The position numbers and the translations under genes are program-made. DNA of 64,000 nt from Halotia branconii CENA392 (GTDB lineage Bacteria; Cyanobacteriota; Cyanobacteriia; Cyanobacteriales; Nostocaceae), in assembly GCF_029953635.1 (NCBI RefSeq), contig NZ_CP124543.1:1405455-1469454 (forward strand), written 5' to 3'. The notes under the pieces were generated by a model. That model ran no database searches. It was not told where the DNA came from and was given only the letters and a program-made list of their open reading frames with translations. Shown in pieces: positions 17,565 through 26,085 of the stretch (position 1 is the stretch's first letter; each line of letters opens with the position of its first letter).

Positions 17565-17931
17565 TCATAACTACCCAATTTTGACACAATTCTTGACAGT
17601 GATCACATTTAGGTCATAAACAAAGATTATTTGCTTGTAGCTTTTAACTTGTTCATATCCTATCTAGTTAAGCTGTAGTATTTACCAATTGTAAAATTAG
17701 CGATCGCCTCCAAAAATATTATAGAAAAATCTCCAATATTTTCCGAAAAGCTGCTGCTCTAATAAGTAGGTATAAAACACATTAGCACCGCTTACCAGAT
17801 AGGATTAAAATCCTTGGCTTAATTCTATCTCCTAAGCAGTAGCTCATATTTTGTAGATGATTTAATCAAAATTGATTAGGGGCATCTTATTTTTTCTGCA
17901 AACCAAAATAAAATTTATTGAGGAATTTCAA
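17565..17931. promoter_or_regulatory. Probable promoter region of the haloperoxidase gene
   Basis: A 367-bp non-coding stretch. A TTGACA-like hexamer lies at about 17593 in TTCTTGACAGTGATCACATT, which also includes the palindrome TGATCA, a plausible operator half. A second candidate zone lies around 17760-17830. Just before the next gene is a clear ribosome site (TTGAGGAA, 7 bases before the ATG at 17932). No transcription start can be assigned from sequence alone. Confidence 0.4.
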
Positions 17932-19542
17932 ATGTCTAACGAACTTCACTGGCATCAAGACTGTCAAGAACTTGGCCCTGAAAATAATAAACAACGTCGG
18001 CAATCATCTCGTTCAATACGTCGTGACGCAGCACAAATTGCTTTTAATCGGGGTGCAGCCAAGCATGTTTGCAACGGTGAAGAACAGGAATATAAAGGTA
18101 AGGATGGCTCTCCTAATTTTATTGCCAACTTCTCTAAAGGCTTACCACACAACGAACTTGGCGAAGTAGACCCCAAAGCCTACAAAGCCCTATTAAAAGC
18201 TCTTGAGAGTGGTAAACCACAAGACTTTGAAGCTATTCCTTTAGGTAAAGACCGTAAGCTTACCAATCCCCAAGCAGGACTGGGTTTTGACTTAGAAGGC
18301 CCCGATGGTCATGCACTGGCTATACCTCCAGCACCTCGTATTGACTCACCCCAAAACTCCGGGGAAATGGCCGAACTTTACTGGATGGCACTATTACGGG
18401 ATATTAACTTCACCGACTTTAGTCAAAATTCCGAAGTAGCGGAAGCAGTAGCTGATTTATCTACATTCTCTGATTTTCGTGGGCCAAAAGTTGATGGCTG
18501 CATCACTCCAGACACCCTTTTTCGGGGTAATTATGCTGGTGACTTAGTTGGTCCTTATATTTCTCAGTTTTTACTCAAAGATATTCATTACGGTTCCTTG
18601 ACAATTTCTCAAAAACAGCAAACCGTAGTACCCGATATCAATTACTTAACTGATTACGACTCTTGGTTAGACATCCAAAACGGTAAGATACCAAGTGGAG
18701 ATAAATTTGACCCCAAACCCCGCTATATCCGCAACATTCGAGATATTGGTCAATATGTCCACGTTGATGCTCTTTATGAAGCTTACTTAAATGCTTGTTT
18801 AATTCTGTTAGACATGAAGGCTCCAGAGGATGAGGGTAATCCTTATAAAAATTCCCAAACCCAAATAGGATTTGGTACTTTCGGAGGCCCGCACATTCTC
18901 AGCTTGGTAACTGAAGTTGCAACGCGAGCGCTGAAAGCCGTGTGGTTTCAAAAGTGGTACGTGCATCGTCGCTTGCGTCCAGAAGCATTTGGAGGACTGA
19001 TTCATAATCATTTAACTGGACGTGCAACATATCCAATTGATAAAGAAATTTTCCGTTCCAGTGCATTAGAGAAAGTTCATCATCTTTATGGTACTTATCT
19101 GCTGCCAATGGCATTTCCTGAAGGTTCTCCTACCCATCCTGCCTACGGTGCTGGACATGCCACTGTCGCTGGTGCTTGTGTAACCATACTCAAAGCTTGG
19201 TTTGACGAGTCTTGGGTAATTCCTAACCCAGTAGTTCCCAATAATGATGGAACTGAATTAGTTGCATACACTGGTAATGATGCAGAGAAACTAACTGTCG
19301 GTGGTGAACTGAATAAAGTTGCTGCTAATATTTCGCTGGCTCGTGATGGAGCAGGTGTTCATTGGCGTACTGATTATACAGAGTCAGTTAAACTTGGTGA
19401 ACAAATAGCGATTGGCATTCTGCAAGAGCAGTCACTTACCTTTAATGAAGAGAACTTTTTCACGCTCACAAAATTTGATGGCACAAAAATTAAGATTTCT
19501 TGCGATGAGGTAAAACACTTAATGGTTGAAAAAGATGAATAG
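17932..19542 (+). CDS. Vanadium-dependent haloperoxidase
   Basis: A 536-residue protein from the ATG at 17932, chosen for its strong ribosome site; an in-frame TTG 60 bases upstream is ignored. The vanadate-binding set of the algal-type enzymes is visible: K341 and R349 in KWYVHRRLRPE, G408-H409 in PTHPAYGAGHATVAG, R471 and H477 in SLARDGAGVHWRTD. The serine that precedes the GH pair in algal enzymes (PSGH) is alanine here (GAGH). These enzymes oxidise bromide or iodide with hydrogen peroxide and so halogenate organic compounds. No secretion signal is seen. It stands alone, after a LuxR-type regulator gene. Confidence 0.93.
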   Translation: MSNELHWHQDCQELGPENNKQRRQSSRSIRRDAAQIAFNRGAAKHVCNGEEQEYKGKDGSPNFIANFSKGLPHNELGEVDPKAYKALLKALESGKPQDFEAIPLGKDRKLTNPQAGLGFDLEGPDGHALAIPPAPRIDSPQNSGEMAELYWMALLRDINFTDFSQNSEVAEAVADLSTFSDFRGPKVDGCITPDTLFRGNYAGDLVGPYISQFLLKDIHYGSLTISQKQQTVVPDINYLTDYDSWLDIQNGKIPSGDKFDPKPRYIRNIRDIGQYVHVDALYEAYLNACLILLDMKAPEDEGNPYKNSQTQIGFGTFGGPHILSLVTEVATRALKAVWFQKWYVHRRLRPEAFGGLIHNHLTGRATYPIDKEIFRSSALEKVHHLYGTYLLPMAFPEGSPTHPAYGAGHATVAGACVTILKAWFDESWVIPNPVVPNNDGTELVAYTGNDAEKLTVGGELNKVAANISLARDGAGVHWRTDYTESVKLGEQIAIGILQEQSLTFNEENFFTLTKFDGTKIKISCDEVKHLMVEKDE

Positions 19543-19567
19543 TTAAGCTGTTCTACATAACTAAAAC

Positions 19568-19593
19568 TTACCCTCGTATTGATGCGGGGGTAA
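19568..19593. terminator. Bidirectional hairpin between convergent genes
   Basis: TTACCC at 19568-19573 pairs with GGGTAA at 19588-19593, with the stem extended by T-G and C-G pairs around a short loop. It lies 26 bp after the haloperoxidase stop and before the convergent DUF4168 gene stop, so it could end both transcripts. There is no long T tract. Confidence 0.5.
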
Positions 19594-19609
19594 TATCATG
19601 TCTTTTGAA

Positions 19610-20086
19610 TTATCTAGTTTCAGGAGTTTTTTGCAGACGGATTAATGTATTGTAAACTTGCCGTTTCAAGTTATTGTTATTTTGTAACTCTATAGTAATA
19701 TTGTTAAAACGATCAATGCTAAGACCATTATTTTCGACTATTTTTTGAGAGTTATTACAATAATTGACTGCGATATTTCTGGCCTTATTTGGTAGACGGT
19801 TCATACTATTAGAGTCGTTACAAACAATTTGAGGAATTTCTCCGCTACCAATAAGTTTTTTAATTTCTTCAAAAGCTTTTTGACGTGATGGCTCCATTGC
19901 CAAAACGGCTTGAGCATAATTGGTAACTTCAGTATTATCAACTGATAGAGTTTGCGCGCTAGCTTTTGAACTCCATGTCAAGGTACTAGCAACTAAACTA
20001 GCAGTGGTAACAAAACCAAGACATAAACTGCGAAAAAACATCTGTTGTAAGCTCTTTTGGAAAACTGAATTAGGAGTTATTTTCAT
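19610..20086 (-). CDS. Secreted DUF4168 family protein
   Basis: A 158-residue protein with a signal peptide (basic start, hydrophobic core SLCLGFVTTASLVASTL, cleavage near KASAQ). The mature part matches DUF4168: EVTNYAQAVLAMEPSRQKAFEEI near its start and IDRFNNITIELQNNNNLKRQV near the end. DUF4168 proteins occur in cyanobacteria and proteobacteria and have no established function. Two cysteines (in VCND and YCNN) could form a disulfide outside the membrane. It is a single gene. Confidence 0.8.
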   Translation of the reverse strand: MKITPNSVFQKSLQQMFFRSLCLGFVTTASLVASTLTWSSKASAQTLSVDNTEVTNYAQAVLAMEPSRQKAFEEIKKLIGSGEIPQIVCNDSNSMNRLPNKARNIAVNYCNNSQKIVENNGLSIDRFNNITIELQNNNNLKRQVYNTLIRLQKTPETR

Positions 20087-20194
20087 AAAGTGTGTGACAC
20101 AGAACTATAGTAGGGATATGTTAATAACTTTGAATTATTTTAGGAGCGAGAAGTTCCAGAAGAATATGGAGTAGTCAAAGTTGTTTTTACAGTA

Positions 20195-21184
20195 TTAACT
20201 TGCTCGGCATACTTGACAAAGTTCTATAACTTTAGTTTGCAGTGCAGATATTTCCGTAGATCCTTGCTTGAGACTAACCTCTAACTCCAATAGTAGAGGT
20301 AAACAAGAAATTAATTGCTGTACAGAAAGTAATTTTACTTCTTGCTGTAAAAAATAGATACGCTTAGGGTTGCCGACCTCAGTAGCCTTAGCGATCGCTT
20401 GGGGATTACGCTCACCACTTTCCATAATAATCTTGACCAATAACCAAGTGCGAAATTGACCGATTAGAGTCGCAACTATCCGTAATCCCGGTTCAGAAGC
20501 ATTCATGAGATCATTCAAGATAGTTAATGCTTTAGCTGCATCCCCTATTCTAATTGCTGCTGCTAATTGTAAACTATTTTGTGTAGTATTTCTTACTAAT
20601 CGGATAATAGTATCTTCATTTAAAGACTGATGGTTATCTGCTATGTAAAGTTGCAATTTCTCTAATTCATTGTCGAGAAGCCGTGTATTATTGCCTACAG
20701 CTTCTGCCAACATTTCCGCAGCCTTAGGAGTCAGTTTCATACCTCTAGCTTGAGCAGCTTGATTGACAGCTTGTATAAGTAATTCTGTCTTCCAGGGAGG
20801 AATGAGGGGAAATTCCCGGAACTCAGTAGCGAATTGTTTGAGTAATTTTGTAGATTTTAGCCGTTCATCAGGTTTATTGTGAATAGTAAGCAATAAAAAA
20901 GAATTGTCTGGAATACTCGGCAAAGTTCGCGCCATTTCTGTGAGGACATCTTCTGGACAATGTTGACAGATAGTAGTATTGCTCAACCACACTAAACGGC
21001 CACCTGCGCCAAAGGTTGGTGTCATCACTTGGTTTAACCCACAGATTACAGCGTCGGCTTGCTCTGGGGGAAATGCAGTATAGTTAAAACTTATCCATAA
21101 AGGATCAAGAATGCGATCGCGCAACGAAGCAATAGCTTGTTCAATAGCAAAATCATCTTCACCCCAGTAAACATAAATTGGCAT
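20195..21184 (-). CDS. holA: DNA polymerase III subunit delta
   Basis: A 329-residue protein from the ATG at 21184 (MPIYVYWGEDDFAIEQ); the upstream in-frame ATG lies in repeat sequence and is unlikely. It matches HolA, the clamp-loader subunit that opens the sliding clamp. The N-terminal domain has YVYWGEDDF and FGAGGRLVWLSN; the middle has MKLTPKAAEMLAEAVGNNTRLLDNELEKL; the C-terminal collar has GLRIVATLIGQFRTWLLVK. Length is as expected. It is not in an operon. Confidence 0.92.
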   Translation of the reverse strand: MPIYVYWGEDDFAIEQAIASLRDRILDPLWISFNYTAFPPEQADAVICGLNQVMTPTFGAGGRLVWLSNTTICQHCPEDVLTEMARTLPSIPDNSFLLLTIHNKPDERLKSTKLLKQFATEFREFPLIPPWKTELLIQAVNQAAQARGMKLTPKAAEMLAEAVGNNTRLLDNELEKLQLYIADNHQSLNEDTIIRLVRNTTQNSLQLAAAIRIGDAAKALTILNDLMNASEPGLRIVATLIGQFRTWLLVKIIMESGERNPQAIAKATEVGNPKRIYFLQQEVKLLSVQQLISCLPLLLELEVSLKQGSTEISALQTKVIELCQVCRAS

Positions 21185-21189
21185 ATAAA

Positions 21190-21370
21190 ACCTCATATAA
21201 GATGAAGGGTATAGGGCATGGGGCAACTAAGAGGAATTGGGGCAGGGTGCAGGGTGCAAGGGGGAGTTTGAAACTACTTCGCACTTATTCACTTGTGCTT
21301 AACACTCTTTCCTCTTCTCCCTGCTTCCCTGCTTCTTCCCTAGCTCCTAATCCTTAGCCTCTAACCCCTA
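21190..21370. repeat. G-rich then C-rich CCCTGC dispersed repeats
   Basis: A GGGGCAGGGTGCAGGGTGC block at about 21237-21265 is followed, after a short spacer, by a complementary CTCCCTGCTTCCCTGCTTC block and TAACCCCTAATTCC repeats. The paired G-rich and C-rich arms repeat the organisation found after ndk. It lies between divergent holA and DUF1868 genes, so it may separate or overlap their promoters. Confidence 0.7.
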
Positions 21371-21474
21371 ATTCCTGTGTCATCATTCTAAAAAGCTAAA
21401 TACTTTTTAAACACTCTGCTAATTTGGGCAAATTTCCCTAAAATCTATCAAGTGAGAGCGCGAGGCTACGAAGA

Positions 21475-22263
21475 TTGGACGACAACTATCAAACTTACCT
21501 GAATCGGGTAGCAAGAATGACGCTGCCAGAAGCTTACAGATCCCAAATCCAGCATATCCAGGAATCAGCTAAATTTCAGCCAGATTCTGGAGCTAGACGA
21601 GCAGCGCCTTTCCCTGGCTACACTTTAATTACCCCGACTGCGGCAGAAGAATCAAAAAATTCTGTTTTCTATGCCCAATTACAAGCTTACCAACAGGAAC
21701 TTTTGCAGTTACCTGTAGACAACGATTTGATTGTCCCTGTACCTTCTGCCAGCTTTCATCTAACCTTGGCGGATTTAATTTGGGATGATGCCTTTCGTGA
21801 TGCCTGTGCCAAAAATCCTGAATTTGAACAACAATTACGCTCTTGCTGTGCTGAAATTTTTCAGCAATATCAACAATCCGTAACAAAGGTAGCTAATCCA
21901 ATTTATTGGCAAATGTTGGGATTGATAGTAATGCCAAGAGCAGTTGGTGTTTGTTTAGTACCACAGGATGAACGTTGCTACGAGCAGATTTTGCAATTTC
22001 GTCGCACAATTTATCAAAATCCAAAGTTAATAGCTTTGGGTATTGAACAGCATTATCATTTTACAGCCCATATCACATTAGGCTACTTTGGGGAGGTTTC
22101 GCCAAATCTAGACCGCACAAATCTCAGTACCATGCTTTCTCAGTTAAATCAGCAATGGTTGCTAAATTCTCCAGAATTTTTGATTAACCGTGTTGAATTG
22201 CGGAAATTTGACGATATGACCTACTATCATCGTGAATCAGACTGGCCAAGTTTAGATTTTTGA
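21475..22263 (+). CDS. DUF1868 protein, 2H phosphoesterase-like
   Basis: A 262-residue protein starting at TTG 21475 (no ATG gives a full domain). It matches DUF1868, a cyanobacterial family of the 2'-5' RNA ligase/2H phosphoesterase fold. The two H-x-T/S motifs are visible: FHLTLADL and AHITLGYFG, about 105 residues apart. The 2H enzymes act on cyclic phosphates of RNA or nucleotides; the substrate here is unknown. It stands alone between repeat blocks. Confidence 0.82.
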   Translation: MDDNYQTYLNRVARMTLPEAYRSQIQHIQESAKFQPDSGARRAAPFPGYTLITPTAAEESKNSVFYAQLQAYQQELLQLPVDNDLIVPVPSASFHLTLADLIWDDAFRDACAKNPEFEQQLRSCCAEIFQQYQQSVTKVANPIYWQMLGLIVMPRAVGVCLVPQDERCYEQILQFRRTIYQNPKLIALGIEQHYHFTAHITLGYFGEVSPNLDRTNLSTMLSQLNQQWLLNSPEFLINRVELRKFDDMTYYHRESDWPSLDF

Positions 22264-22500
22264 AGAATAGGGCATGGGGCATGAGAAAGAGGAATTGGGG
22301 CAGCACTTCGGCTACGCTCAGTGGCCGGGTGCGGGGTGCAGAGGGGGAATGAAGAATGTCTTGAATTTGTTCATAATCTTTCTCCTTATCTCTCTGCTCC
22401 CTGGTTACTGAGCGCAGTCGAAGTATGCTCCCTGCTCCCCCTGCTTCTCTCTAGCCCCTAGCCCCTAGCCCCTAGCCCCTAGCCCCTAGTCCCTAGTCCC
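22264..22500. repeat. Dispersed palindromes plus CTAGCCC heptamer array
   Basis: Three repeat types are stacked. First, GGGGCAGCACTTCGGCTACG at about 22298, a copy of the nested palindrome. Second, GGTTACTGAGCGCAGTCGAA at about 22403, inside CCCTGC repeats. Third, a seven-copy heptamer array at 22451-22499: five CTAGCCC then two CTAGTCC. The array abuts, and slightly overlaps, the stop end of the RDD gene. Confidence 0.85.
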
Positions 22501-23275
22501 TCTTTTGATAGGCAAGGTAAACGGCTTCTAAAAACACATCTGGAGTCACATTTTCTGGTAGTTTTTCTAGGTCAATAATATTTTTTACCTGTTGAGCCAG
22601 CTTGATAGCTAGTGCAATTCTCGCCTTTGATGCCATTGCACCACGTCGCTGCAAATACTCACGAATTATAGCAAAATCATCGGGCAACAATGGTGATAAA
22701 TCAGCAATTTGCAGTAAATGCTCATACAGCAACTTTGCTTGTTCTGAAATTGTTAAGGTCGGCGATACAATAGATGTCTGAGCTTGAATGACAATTGTGC
22801 CAGCAACTAAATCACCTAGGCGCTTTTCACGGCGACCAAACATAATAAAAAAAGCCCCAATAAATAGAAATTCGTCAAAAGGTCGTAGTAAGGCACGTAA
22901 GGTTGCCTGTTGCAGCCCAATTGGTCTACCATCATCTCGAACTACGCGGATTTTAGCAAAGCGTTTACCTGGGGTTTGACCTCGCCAAAGAGTCTCAAAT
23001 AAAACAAAATAACCAACGTAGATGACAAACATAATAATGAAGAAAATTGCTAACAACCAAAGCCCAAAATTTGGGCCGTTTGTCACAAAATTTTCAATCA
23101 AATCAAATAGCTGAACAGACAAAATAGCCCAGGCGATTAAAAACCCCAGCAAAGTTAAACCTAAGACTAGATAATCAATGATCAGTGCCAAAGCACGATT
23201 ACCAATTCCTGCTAGAGTGAACTCCAGTTCTACACTTTCTGGAGTTTGAAGCGTGATGCGGTTAAAAAAGTGCAT
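22493..23275 (-). CDS. RDD family membrane protein
   Basis: A 260-residue protein with an RDD domain: the first arginine-aspartate-type segment (AGIGNRALALIIDYLVLG), further membrane segments, then GQTPGKRFAKIRVVRDDGRPI and RALLRPFDE. RDD proteins have been linked to ion transport, but the function here is not known. A hydrophilic C-terminal third of about 80 residues follows. The gene lies 38 bp after the 281-aa membrane protein gene, probably in one operon, and faces a SpoIIM gene across a divergent promoter, an arrangement often seen for these families. Confidence 0.85.
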   Translation of the reverse strand: MHFFNRITLQTPESVELEFTLAGIGNRALALIIDYLVLGLTLLGFLIAWAILSVQLFDLIENFVTNGPNFGLWLLAIFFIIMFVIYVGYFVLFETLWRGQTPGKRFAKIRVVRDDGRPIGLQQATLRALLRPFDEFLFIGAFFIMFGRREKRLGDLVAGTIVIQAQTSIVSPTLTISEQAKLLYEHLLQIADLSPLLPDDFAIIREYLQRRGAMASKARIALAIKLAQQVKNIIDLEKLPENVTPDVFLEAVYLAYQKRD

Positions 23276-23313
23276 ATTAAATTGTCACTGATTGAAAATT
23301 AGTAAATTTTAAG

Positions 23314-24159
23314 TTAGCGAAAGTCTTGGGATGGTGGTTGACGCAACTGTAAACCTAGACCTTCACGCCGACTACGCAAGTCGAAGTACAAAACAGCTTT
23401 GAGGGCTTGCCAGAATGGCATCACAAACACCCCGCCGATCATGCTTGTGATGATAGAAATGGTATACACAATCCAATAAATAGTAGAACCTGGCTCTAGT
23501 CTCAATGTAAATAAACTAGGTACATAGTTTAAAAACAGCAAAATCGGTAGTGTTACAAAAAACGCAACTAAAACTACGCCCTGAATACGAAATACTGAAG
23601 CCTTAGTTAAATCCCAACTTCTATCGACGCTTTCAGCTCCATTGATGTTGTCTTCGACTGCTAGTGGTACTTCAGCCACTACCCAACGCGCATAGAACCA
23701 AGTTAATCCCAGAAGCACAATAACTACCATTAAAATGACTGCTAAAGTAGTTCCGATGATAATGCCTGAACTGCCTAGTATTGCTCCTAATGCTGCTCCC
23801 AACAAGCCCGCCAAAATACCACCGACGATCGCCAGCCCAATATAAATTAAAAACATCGATATTCCGACCTGAAAAGAAACTCTTAAAAATGACCAAAGAC
23901 GTGGATTAACTTGACTACGAGCATTGCTAACACTTTCGGGCTGGTAAATTAATTCTTTAAATGCCAAGCGGGAAATTAGTCCAGATATGGCAGCATATTT
24001 TGCCCAGCCATAAACAGGAACAAAAACCCATAAGTAAGCAAATAACGCTAATTTGAAATAAGTTTTGAGATGAGAACGGTACAATCGCACCGCTGCACTA
24101 ACAACGTTACCGATACTCAGTGGTTGCGTGGGGCTGGGGTAACCAAAGTTTTCCGACAT
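23314..24159 (-). CDS. Hypothetical multi-pass membrane protein
   Basis: A 281-residue protein from the ATG at 24159 (MSENFGYPSP); a longer frame would overlap the divergent gene and is not preferred. It has about six membrane segments, including a glycine-rich one (AIVGGILAGLLGAALGAIL). The PLSIGNVVSAAVRLYRSHLK start, the E-D-N-x-x-x-A-x-x-R-S-W-D-L-T motif (VEDNINGAESVDRSWDLT) and general layout resemble the membrane domain of glycerophosphodiester phosphodiesterase-type families. No catalytic domain is present. It is first gene of an operon with the RDD gene. Confidence 0.75.
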   Translation of the reverse strand: MSENFGYPSPTQPLSIGNVVSAAVRLYRSHLKTYFKLALFAYLWVFVPVYGWAKYAAISGLISRLAFKELIYQPESVSNARSQVNPRLWSFLRVSFQVGISMFLIYIGLAIVGGILAGLLGAALGAILGSSGIIIGTTLAVILMVVIVLLGLTWFYARWVVAEVPLAVEDNINGAESVDRSWDLTKASVFRIQGVVLVAFFVTLPILLFLNYVPSLFTLRLEPGSTIYWIVYTISIITSMIGGVFVMPFWQALKAVLYFDLRSRREGLGLQLRQPPSQDFR

Positions 24160-24224
24160 AATGTCAAACTTTCCTTGAAAGTACGCAGAGGAGTTTGAGG
24201 CTATCTTAAGGTACGCTAAACTCA

Positions 24225-25190
24225 ATGTCTTCAAAATTTATGAATATTCAACGTTGGATTGCCCGACGAGAACCAAATTGGCAACGTCTGGCTGCTTTGT
24301 TAAAGCAGGTAGAAAACAAAGGAATAAAGTCACTACGGGCTGCGGAAATTAGAGAATTAGCGAGTTTATATCGTTCAGTGGCAGCAGATTTAGCACGCGC
24401 CCGTACACAGCAGGTTGGCAATACTTTAATTCAAAGTTTACAATCTCTTGCAACTCGTGCTTATACACAAATTTACCAAGGTTCGCGGCGACAAGAATGG
24501 TATGCAGTGGTGGACTTTTACCGCTGGGGTTTACCATCTGTAGTACAAGAAACATTCCTATACATTAGCGCCGCTACTGCCATGTTTTTAATAGGGGCAA
24601 TAGTTGCTTGGTGGTACGCATGGCAAGATCCAACATTTATGACGTTGATAGTACCCGAAAATTTGATTACTAAGGTACGAGATGAACATCAATTGTGGAT
24701 GGGGTCAATTGTTGGTATTGAACCTTTGGCATCCAGCGGTATTATGATCAATAATCTTTCTGTATCCTTTGGTGCGATCGCTGGTGGCATCACAGCTGGG
24801 ATATACACAACTTATTTAATGATATTTAATGGCTTATTAATTGGTGCTGTAGGGACATTAGTAGCTCAAAACAATCTTGCTTATCCCTTTTGGGCGTTTG
24901 TGTTTCCCCACGGTTCCCTAGAATTACCCGCCATCTTTTTTGCCGGTGGTGCAGGATTGTTACTGGCAAGAGCGATTTTATTTCCTGGTAAGTATCGTCG
25001 AGGCGATGCCTTGAAATTTTACGGTTATCAAGCAGTACAGTTAATGTTTGGCATTGTGCCAATGTTAGTTATTGCTGGTATTATTGAAGGCTTTTTTTCT
25101 CCCAACCCCAGCATACCAGACCCATTCAAGTATCTCTTCGGTTTAGGATTATTTATATTTTTGGGAATGTATTGTAGAAGAAGGGGCTAG
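24225..25190 (+). CDS. Stage II sporulation protein M (SpoIIM) family membrane protein
   Basis: A 321-residue protein. It carries the SpoIIM-family signature FVFPHGSLELPAIFFAGGAG near residues 225-245 and several membrane segments. An N-terminal soluble helical region (IARREPNWQRLAALL) is also typical. In non-sporulating bacteria the role is unknown. The ATG at 24225 is used; a second at 24240 is equally possible. It is divergent from the membrane/RDD pair, with only 65 bp between starts, so all three are probably co-regulated. Confidence 0.87.
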   Translation: MSSKFMNIQRWIARREPNWQRLAALLKQVENKGIKSLRAAEIRELASLYRSVAADLARARTQQVGNTLIQSLQSLATRAYTQIYQGSRRQEWYAVVDFYRWGLPSVVQETFLYISAATAMFLIGAIVAWWYAWQDPTFMTLIVPENLITKVRDEHQLWMGSIVGIEPLASSGIMINNLSVSFGAIAGGITAGIYTTYLMIFNGLLIGAVGTLVAQNNLAYPFWAFVFPHGSLELPAIFFAGGAGLLLARAILFPGKYRRGDALKFYGYQAVQLMFGIVPMLVIAGIIEGFFSPNPSIPDPFKYLFGLGLFIFLGMYCRRRG

Positions 25191-25330
25191 GGGCTAGGGA
25201 CTAGGGACTAGGAGAGAAGGGAGTGTGGGAAGAGAGGGAACAGAGGGGGGAAAGATTTCTTCCCCATCCTCCCACACCTCCCACACCCTGCCTCATGCCC
25301 AATGCCCCATGCCCTATTCCCTATGCCCAA
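25184..25330. repeat. GGGGCTA heptamers and CCCACACC/CCCATGCC repeats
   Basis: Repeats GGGGCTAGGGGCTAGGGACT at 25184-25210 are the reverse complement of the CTAGCCC array near 22.45 kb. G/A-rich sequence then C-rich sequence follow, with CCCCATGCCCTATTCCC at the end. The SpoIIM stop codon and the histidine-kinase fragment stop both lie at the edges of this block. Confidence 0.75.
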
Positions 25331-26081
25331 TAGGATGAAGCAATTGGACGATCGCCTGCATTAACATTTCTGGTTCAATCGGCTTGGGGATATGCATTTG
25401 AAATCCCGCAGCTAAAGCTTGTTGTTGATTTATTTCTCCAGCATAGGCAGTAAAGGCGATCGCTGGCAATGTTCCTCCTTGCTGATGTGACCACTTTCTA
25501 ATTTGCCGAATCAAAGCATAACCATCCATTTCTGGCATACCAATATCACACAGTAATAGATCGGGGATAGACTGATTCAAAAGTACTAATGCTTGTACTG
25601 CCGAAGCGGCTGTCGTAACTTGTGCGCCAGCTTGTGTAAGGATGAATGCTGCCAACTCTCGCATATCTGCATCATCATCTACAACCAATATTCGTATACC
25701 TGTCAGATGTGTCACAGTTTCTAACTGGCTGTCATCAGAAAAAGGTTCTTGTTCAGTCAAGTTTAATGGTAGCCTGACGGTGAATATTGCTCCTAAATTC
25801 ACTCCCGGACTGCTAACCTCTACAGTTCCTCCATGCAGTTCAGTGAAATGATGAACGATTGCTAATCCCAATCCCAGTCCGCCAAATTGTCGTGTTGTTG
25901 TGCCATCTTCTTGCCGGAAATATTCAAATACATAAGGCAAAAACTCTGGACTGATACCTTTACCTGTATCTTTGACTTGAATTTGAGCATACATGCCAAC
26001 TTGCTTGAGTTGTACCTCAATTCGTCCTCCAGATGGTGTAAACTTCACGGCATTAGAAAGCAGGTTCCAGACAACTTGTTG
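25314..26081 (-). pseudogene. Hybrid histidine kinase, C-terminal piece (ATPase + receiver)
   Basis: The 3' part of a kinase gene separated from its 5' part (27932-30382) by an IS1380-family element. It encodes 255 residues: the HATPase_c domain with N box QQVVWNLLSNAVKF, G1 box VKDTGKGIS, and the GGLGLGLAIV motif, followed by a receiver domain with RILVVDDDAD, phospho-acceptor aspartate in LLCDIGMPEMDG, and IPKPIE. Joined to the 5' piece through one copy of TAAG it gives an uninterrupted protein of 1072 residues. On its own it has no natural start; a short frame extends into the IS. Confidence 0.9.
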
Positions 26082-26085
26082 TAAG

